A stretch of 64,000 nt of DNA from positions 826,302,896 through 826,366,895 of the forward strand of contig NC_081414.1 of the NCBI RefSeq assembly GCF_030272615.1, given 5' to 3'. Below, one piece after another: positions 57,114-64,000 of this stretch (position 1 is its first letter; every line of letters starts with the position of its first letter). The notes beneath the pieces are model-generated. The model saw only the letters and a list, made by a program, of their open reading frames with translations, ran no database searches and was not told the origin of the DNA. Source of the DNA: Cryptomeria japonica. Its lineage: Eukaryota > Streptophyta > Pinopsida > Cupressales > Cupressaceae. A program made the translations under genes and the position numbers.

Positions 57114-59541
57114 CAGAACCAATTGTTGATCCTACAGCAAAAGGAAAATTTTTGGCTCTTGCAGTAACTCTCAAATCACCAATAGTGCCTTGACCTGTCC
57201 CCTGTGAAGCCAAGTTCCAATAAAATCCCTTCATTTTTTCCAGTCTGGACCATCTAGCTGACTCTTCTGTGACTACATCATAATTGTGTTCTATAGGCTA
57301 ACATGCCAACAGCGGCCACATGAGGATTGGGGGCTGAAAGATCAATGGTAGCCAATTGTTGGCTTTCTCCCTACCTAACTGTATATATATGGGAACTCTT
57401 TGCATAGCTACCTAAAAATTATTTAGTGAATAAGGTTCTTCTTGCTTTAACTGCTCTGGTAAATTATTCCAACACTGAGTTAATCCTTCTATTGCAGCTG
57501 TCTTATCAATCTGAACCAAATTCTCATATGCCTAATATATTTTTTCTCTCATTAGAAGCACTAATTGTCTAACATCATCTCTTTTCAGTAATTTCTGTCA
57601 CTCATAATAAAGAACTCTTGGTGCTTTTGGTTCTCTCCTTAATGGCAATGGACAGTCAAACTCTAATTTTTTATATTCTTTGGCTTTTGCCCCCATAATG
57701 ATCTCATTTTGGATCCATGACATTAAAGCTTTGATATGGATATCCCCAATATACAATAAAGGGTTCCACTCACTATCTGAGGGTACAACATTGTTATGTA
57801 AATACAATTCACATAGAAAATTCTTCATAGCTGGTGGAGAGGTTTGGTAAGCATAAGTGAATTCTTCAGGTGTTTCTAAGGATGGGCTAAGGTCCCTAAT
57901 AATGCGATTTAGTTTGAAGTTCAAATACCACTCCTTCAAGTGCACTGCATAAACCCTTGGAGGTGACCTACACAGCATCAACTCGGGAACCATACCAGCA
58001 ATTATTTCTACCTTAGCCTCTAAATCCTCAATTTTGTTATCCCTCTTTACAATTTCTTTCCATTTTTTATCAATAATCTCTTGCAACCTAGCCTTCTCTC
58101 CTAGCCCTCTCTATTTCCCATTGTCTAAAAAATGTTAAAGCAACAGATAAATTGCTTAGGGATGAAGGAGGTCTAATAGGTGTTACCTTAGGCCATGGGA
58201 TTTCCTCAATAAACTCCCCAATCTGTGCTGGCATCTTTTCAACATTTTCCTCAGACTGCTATAAAGTATCTCCAATAGTCTCTTGAAACTGCTCAAGAAC
58301 CTCCCCAACAATTTCTTCAGATTGTTGTGAAATATCTCCAATAGTCTCTTCAAGTTGTTGTGCCACAAAAGCAAGATTTTCTAGTCTATCCTCATCAACT
58401 TCCAATTGGATTTCATCATTTGAAGGGCTTCCTTCTTCTTGTATTTAAATATCTGTAGGGCTTCCTTCTTCTGAATTTTCTACCATAATAACCTCTGTCA
58501 GATCACCTGCAAGATGAGCTTTCTATATCTTACTACGTGTTCTTCTCACATAAACCTTTAGAATGGCTACAAGAGTTTCTTCAGTTGCTGCAAGATTTTT
58601 TCTTTTTGTCCTACGCCTCTTGGCTGCAAGAGGAATCTAAGTTACCTATGGCTAGGCCATGGGCTATTCATATGTTTCATCCCTTTCCAACTCCTTCCCT
58701 TTTCTTCAATAAATTGGTGAATTTATTTGAAGAGAAGTAGAGGGTTGTTCCACATTTGCCTCCACCATCTCTTCCTCCATAATAACTGAGGCTCCTTCAG
58801 CAACAAGCAAATCCTCGTTTGCAACAACTACGGGGAAGAGGGTTCTGCAACATTTTCTTCTTCAACCAATGGATTCTCTGCAATAGGGGCATCTTCAACC
58901 CTAAACTGCAGTATATCCTCAAATACTCCCCATTCTATTTGTGAAATGTCTCTTACGGACTGTTGTACAAGAAACTTAACCAATCCATGATGGCTAATGG
59001 AGCGATTTCCATTTTTCTGTGTCTCCTTAGCGCTTGTAGAAATGAGGTGGTATAAGAAAGTAGGAACATTCACTCGTCAACCATGCCATAAATGACTAAG
59101 TAATTTAAAATGAGAGGAATGTAGATTTGAATATCACCCCTCACATAAAATGTATTTCATAACATACAAAGCTACTTGATCTGCTGGCAGAGAAACCCTT
59201 CTAGTTCCTTGTTTGTCTACCATTAGGGGTCCATCCATGAGAATTGTGAACTCTACCCTGGCGCTCCTTGCATCTTTTGATTCTGGAAATAGTTCTCCTT
59301 ACTGCAACAACCCTGTTACTTCTTCTATTTGCTGCTATGTAGCAATAACCCTCAAGCCTTTAACTATAGATTCTCCTTCATTAAAAGAATGCATAAATTC
59401 TGCAGCAATTTCTTTGTTATAATCTCTGATTCTTAAGAAGTAATCCAGCCAGTCGTGGTGTCTAAAATAATGCTAACAAAGAGCATCCTATAGCAACACT
59501 TCATGAACTATTGGTTCATGGCGAATTGGATCACCACCCAT
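57114..59541 (-). pseudogene. Element J extra ORF downstream of integrase
   Basis: Starts at ATG 59541 (MGGDPIRHEPIVHEVLL). N-terminal part: HHDWLDYFLRIRDYNKEIAA, EFMHSFNEGESIVKGLRVIA and GELFPESKDARSARVEF, then RSISHHGLVKFLV. A frame slip near 58828 leads into an acidic, Glu/Val-rich middle (58400-58830), then a likely amphipathic helix (QQLEETIGDISQQSEEIVGE). A second slip near 58095 returns to a coiled-coil-like start (EIIDKKWKEIVKRDNKIEDL) and a globular C-terminus (PPAMKNFLCELYLHNNVV; TARAKNFPFAVGSTIGSG) that is cut by the junction at 57114. About ten stops, six TAG. Function unknown; no transmembrane segment or signal peptide is evident. Confidence 0.65.
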
Positions 59542-60022
59542 CTCTTACTCTAATATATTTTTACTCTACAGCTGAGAAACAGAAGATCAAAATATCTGAC
59601 AGACTTGCCAAATTGAAATTCCCATACATATCTTAATTCTGGTGGCATAATTTATTATTCCATTGCGTGAAATAATAGCATAATAAAAAATGATGGCAAG
59701 AAATCAATTCGAAGTACCAAAAAGGATGGATAATCAATAACTTTGGAAACCGAACCATAAAGCACCCCCCCAACTTAACCTAGCACGTGTCCACACAAGC
59801 TGATGAGATTTTGGGGAGTGGAGCGGATTTAAAAATGGGAATAATCATAATGAACTAGTAAATGCATAATTAAAATAAAACACAATATACACGTACTTGC
59901 AGTTGTACGAAAAAATAACAGCGAAATGAAGTGAAATGATAGGTAAGAACATGGGATAGAATGACGTGGATGGAATTTTATTTATGGAGAAGAATATTCC
60001 CATAAGATATGGAAATATTTTA
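59542..60022 (-). other. Spacer between element J integrase and extra ORF
   Basis: AT-rich, no gene. On the minus strand it contains a G run (GTTGGGGGGGTGC at about 59763-59776), which could be an internal polypurine tract. Confidence 0.4.
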
Positions 60023-61504
60023 TTATGAAGTAGCAAACATGTTCACTGCAGAGGCTGCAAGAACTTTACCTTTAATAACTTGCTCAACTACAACAGGAAA
60101 TGGATGAGTTGTTGCAGGATCATTATCAGTTGCTGCAGGAACCTTGTCAGTTGTTGTAGGAACCTTTGTTTCACCCTGTCGAGAAAATTGCTGCAGGAAC
60201 TCCTCTTTAGTAGCCAATTTATGATATAGACACACTCGGTGACCATTTACCAAGAGTTTAAATCAAATAGGATCAATTATGGACAAACGAACAGCTCCAT
60301 TCTGAAAAACTTCTTCTATCTCATATGGACCTAATCACCTGGTTTGAATTTTTCCCATATCATTTTTATATCTGGAATCATACAGTAGTGCCCAGTCACC
60401 ATCTTGAATTCCTTTTCCTTGATATATTTATTATGTCACTTTTCTCTTTGATTTTGAATCAGTTATGTCTGTTGAACAACTATTTTCCTCCATTCATCTA
60501 GAGCATTCAATTGTTGAATGCATTCTTTCTGTGCTTTAGATAAAGTCATATTTAATTGCAAAGTTGTCCTTGGGGTTTTATGCTCAAACTCAATAGGCAT
60601 CATTGTTGTTTTGCCATAAACCATCTCAAAAGGTGTAAAACCAATTGTTGTTTTCCAAATTGTTCTGTCTGCCCAAATTTCTTCTGAAAGCCTATGAGAC
60701 TAGTTTTTTTTATGAACAGATACTATTTTTGTAAGAATAGCCTCAAGCTCTCTATTTGTAACTTCTACTTGTCCATTAGCTTGTGGATGATATGGAGTAG
60801 ATTTTCTATGCCTTATATTGTATTCATTGACCAAAGTTGTTATCAATGTTGAAGTAAATTGAGGTCCCTGGTCTGAGACAATTTCCCTTGGTACTCCATA
60901 TCTTGTAAATATCTCTTCATAAAGGAACTCAACTACCTTATTATCTCTTGCATGTGTCATGGAATGAGCTTCCACCGATTTTTTTACATATTCTATACAT
61001 ACCAAAATATAAGATCTGCCATTAGAAGGTGGATCAATTGGTCCAACAAAATCTAATCCCCATTTATCAAATGGTGCAACTAATATTTGTGGATATAGTG
61101 GCATCTCATCAAATTTTGTAGGTCTTCCCATTTGCTAGCATCTGTCATATTTCCGTGTGTACCATGTTGCAACCTTATGTAATGTGGGCCAATAGTATCC
61201 TATATTGAGTATTTTTTAGTGTTGTTCTTTTGGCAACAAAATGGCCTCCACATGGCTCATCATGACATGCATGCAGGATGTCATATGTTTCATCTTCTCT
61301 GACACATCTTCTCATAACTTGGTCAGGTCCAGTGTAAAATAGACAATCAGCAATCCATGAGAAGTTAAAACTTTTTTCAACTAGCAACCTTCTTTCCTTA
61401 GGAGAAAAATAAATTGGCATCTTAGTAGCAACTAAATAGTTGGCAATATCAACATACCAAGAAGTGAGATTGAATAAGAAACAAATGTTCATCTCGAAAA
61501 GCAT
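60023..61504 (-). pseudogene. Element J integrase
   Basis: Zinc region: DILHACHDEPCGGHFVAKRT with His residues; the CC part is near 61130-61150. Core: DKWGLDFVGPIDPPSNGRSY (Asp), REIVSDQGPQFTSTL (Asp) and HPQANGQVEVTNRELE (Glu), so the catalytic triad is intact in a 143-codon stretch. The C-terminal part shows IWKTTIGFTPFEMVYGKT, then VNGHRVCLYHKLATKEEF near 60250. Several stops and slips between 61130-61180 and 60250-60700. Confidence 0.85.
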
Positions 61505-62990
61505 AATCTATCACTGTAGAATCTTCTTGTAATTGAAGTCTTGAAAGATAGTCTGCATCCACATTAGACTTCCCTAGTTTATCAACAACTGTAATATCAA
61601 ATTCCTGCATCAACAATAACCAGCGAGCTAATCTACCAGTAATTGATGGCTTATTTATGAGATATCTAATTGTAGTATGATCTGTATGCACAAATATGGG
61701 ATATCCTATGATATAGTGTCTAAATTTATTAAGTGCATATATAACAGCTAGCATTTCCTTTTCAGTGACTGTATAATTCAACTCAAGTCCCTATAAGTTC
61801 TTGCTAATATAATATATTGCATTCTCCAATTTGTCAATTCTTTGTCCTAACACTTCTCCTATTGCATAATCAGATGCAACTGTATGGATTTGGAATGGAA
61901 GAGACCAATTTGAGCCTTTAAGAACTGGTGCTTGAGTCAAAGCATGCTTAAGCTTTAAGAAAGCTTCTTTGCATGCTGGTGTCCATTTAAATTCCATATC
62001 TTTGGTAAGCAGTGAATATAAGGGAATTGCAATTTTACTAAAATCTTTGATAAATCGTCTGTAGTATCTAGTATGACCAAGAAAACTTCTTACATCCTTT
62101 TGCTTCACAAGGTCATTGATATGTTGAATGACCTCAATTTTTGTTGGATCCACCTGGATGCCTTCTACAGAGATATGATGACCAAGGAATATTCCTTCTT
62201 GCATCATGATGAAACATTTCTCACTATTTAAGGACAAATTGAGGTCTTCACATCGCTGCAAAACTTTCTTCAGATTACCCAATGCTTGCTCAAATTAAGA
62301 ACCATAAGTTGTAAAGTCATCCATATAAATTTCCATAATATCTTGAGAAATATCAGAAAAGATACTAATCACAGCTCTTTGAAAAGTGGCTGGAGCATTA
62401 CAGAACCCAAAAGGAAGAACAGAGTATGCATACATGCCCCATGGACAAGTAAATGTTGTCTTCTCTTGATCCTCTGGGGCTATTTTGATCTAATTATAAC
62501 CACTGAATCCATCAAGGAATGAAAAATATCTTTTACCAGCTAGAGAATCCAATACCTGTTCCACAAATGGTAATGGAAAATGATCTTTTCTTGTTGCTAA
62601 GTTTAGTTCTCTATAATCAACAGATACCCTCCATTTTCCTCCTTTCGTAGGGACTATGACCAGAGGTGATACCCATTGGTTGTTAGAGATAGGATAGATA
62701 AAACCAGCTTTTAACAAGTTCTACAATTCTTCTTTACTATCTCCTTCAAGGCAAGATTGATTCTTCTTTGAGGTTGTCTGAGTGGGCAACACTCTTCCTT
62801 TATATAAATACAGTGGGTGCAAACTGCTAGATCTATACCATGCATATCCTTATAATCCCATGCAAAAGCATTTTTATGAAATTTTAACAAGTCCACCAGG
62901 GCCTCTTTTTGAGTGTCTGATAGATCTCCATTGATATTCAAACATTTATTCAATTGCACCTCTATCTTAATAGTAAGATCAATTTAGTTC
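61449..62990 (-). pseudogene. Element J reverse transcriptase and RNase H
   Basis: RT: KFHKNAFAWDYKDMHGIDLA, then AGFIYPISNNQWVSPLVIVP, VSVDYRELNLATRKDHFPLP, FLDGFSGYN, LPFGFCNAPATFQRA-like and the catalytic YMDD (about 62322-62333), then FLGHHISVEGIQVDP. RNase H: NYTVTEKEMLAVIYALNKFR, VHTDHTTIRYLINKP and GKSNVDADYLSRL. Stops near 62288 (TAA), 62490 (TAG or TAA) and 61790 (TAG); a slip near 61475 into integrase. The upstream boundary is at about 62959. Confidence 0.88.
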
Positions 62991-63262
62991 ATATCAGAAA
63001 AATGAGAAGAATATAATTCCTGTGGCAACAGACTATGCAATATATCAGTGGCTGCAGAAAAGTCCAAACCTGCAATATTCAGAACCAATTCTTGCAATTA
63101 TTGCTCTTCTATTATTTCATTTATCAGGATTTTATAAAGAATTGATTCCTCATCATGTAATTGCATGAATGGCCCTCGATTAATCATCATAAGCTGATTA
63201 ATAGAGTCAACTTCCTCATATTCTTCTCCCAAAATAGGCCAAATGGCTTGTTGTTGTTCAAG

Positions 63263-64000
63263 CTAAGTTTGTGCTGGAGAATACAAGGCTAATGTTTTTT
63301 TAGAACTCCCATTTGAAATAGTCATATCCCCTAGTCTACATCCCATATATGCATCAACTATGGCAAGCCAAGGTCTACCCAAAATTACCGGATATCCTCT
63401 CAATATTGCTTTTGGAGATAAAATCATAAAATCTGCAGGATATTCCTGGGAATCCAAAATAACTACATCTTCTATGATACCATCAGGTCTTACTGTAGAG
63501 CAATCAACAAGCAGTAGAACTGTGGGTGTAGGTCTTAAACTATTGATCCCAAGATGTTTCATTACTTCCCTTGTCATTACATTAATGGCTGCCTATAAAT
63601 CAATCAAAACATTTTTTATTTAACTACCATTAATGACTATACTCACAACAAGACTACCTGGATCAGAATACTTTGGAATGACAATCTTGCCTAACATAAT
63701 ATCTGCCAGTTGACCCATAACATGCACTGTTTGTGGATCCTTTTTCTTCCTGCCAGGTTTTTTTAGACATGCTTCTCTCAGTGCCTTACCATATATGGGA
63801 ACATCTTTTATTGCTTGCAACAATGAAATTTTAACACAAATATGCTTAAGTTGATCTATAATATCAAAGGTTTGTTTTTGTTCTATGGGGACTTCCTTTT
63901 CTTGCAAGCTGTTGGGAAATGGTGGCTATATTTGGTTCTAAGGTATTGTATATGTTGGATTAGAGATTTCTTGATCCTCTTGTACCTCAGTGATAACTAG
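63263..64000 (-). pseudogene. Element J gag C-terminus and protease
   Basis: From the right edge: IKDVPIYGKALREACLKKPG, GRKKKDPQTVHVMGQLADIM and KYSDPGSLVVSIVINGS, then a TAA and the active-site block KNVLIDL-stop-AAINVMT, where Asp is kept and the Gly is a TAA/TAG-type stop. The protease body continues TREVMKHLGINSLRPTPTVL to PVILGRPWLAIVDAYMGCRL. The LGRPWL block is typical. The first gag part lies beyond 64000. Confidence 0.75.

Larger units (their letters stand above)
57114..64000 (-). mobile_element. Element J: Athila-like Ty3/gypsy, both ends missing
   Basis: Minus-strand order from the right edge: gag C-terminus, protease, RT, RNase H, integrase, a gap of about 480 bp, then a large sense-strand extra frame. 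The gag-protease boundary (ISLLQAIKDVPIYGKAL, then KKPGRKKK) resembles Athila-lineage elements, which carry an envelope-position ORF after pol. Lineage is inference. Left end is truncated against D; the 5' end is outside the window. Confidence 0.75.

Overview
This is a repeat-dominated stretch of a seed-plant nuclear genome, probably a gymnosperm such as a conifer. The plant assignment is firm because the window holds plant-type Ty3/gypsy pol with a second RNase H, plant mobile domain (PMD) remnants and Ty1/copia elements primed by initiator-Met tRNA. The conifer guess rests only on the depth of old, nested, decayed LTR retrotransposons and the absence of genes. I found no convincing host gene, rRNA or CRISPR array.

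Layout. (1) 1-13248: gypsy element A (+), entered in mid-pol. Its 3' half holds a truncated copia element F (+, 3512-9449), then an antisense PMD reading frame (10105-11890) and A's 3' LTR (11896-13248). A lies inside the RNase H gene of copia element G (-, 13249-18270). (2) 18271-27183: unclassified DNA, a copia integrase fragment H (+), a gypsy gag-protease unit I (-) without pol, and a LINE-like zinc-finger fragment (+). (3) 27204-57110: gypsy element D (+), a relative of A, with a 5' LTR, a long leader carrying a TTAGYGCAT repeat, gag, protease, RT, two RNases H, integrase and an antisense PMD. D is split at gag by a complete copia element C (31548-46690, duplication GAGGA). C is itself split by a solo LTR K (35656-37194, duplication GACCA) and by insertion E (37302-43606, duplication GTCAC). 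(4) 57114-64000: an Athila-like gypsy element J (-) with a large sense reading frame downstream of integrase; it meets D at a truncation junction.

All coding units are broken by stops, frameshifts or deletions, so nothing here is likely to make a working protein. When intact, gag would build the particle, protease would process the polyprotein, RT and RNase H would copy RNA to DNA from a tRNA primer, and integrase would insert it. The extra frames are the least explained content: PMD antisense next to the 3' LTR in A and D, the post-integrase frame of J, and the 1,220-codon frame that is the only coding content of E. In E, all five internal stops are TAG and there is no frameshift, a pattern expected from methyl-C deamination at CAG (CHG) sites.
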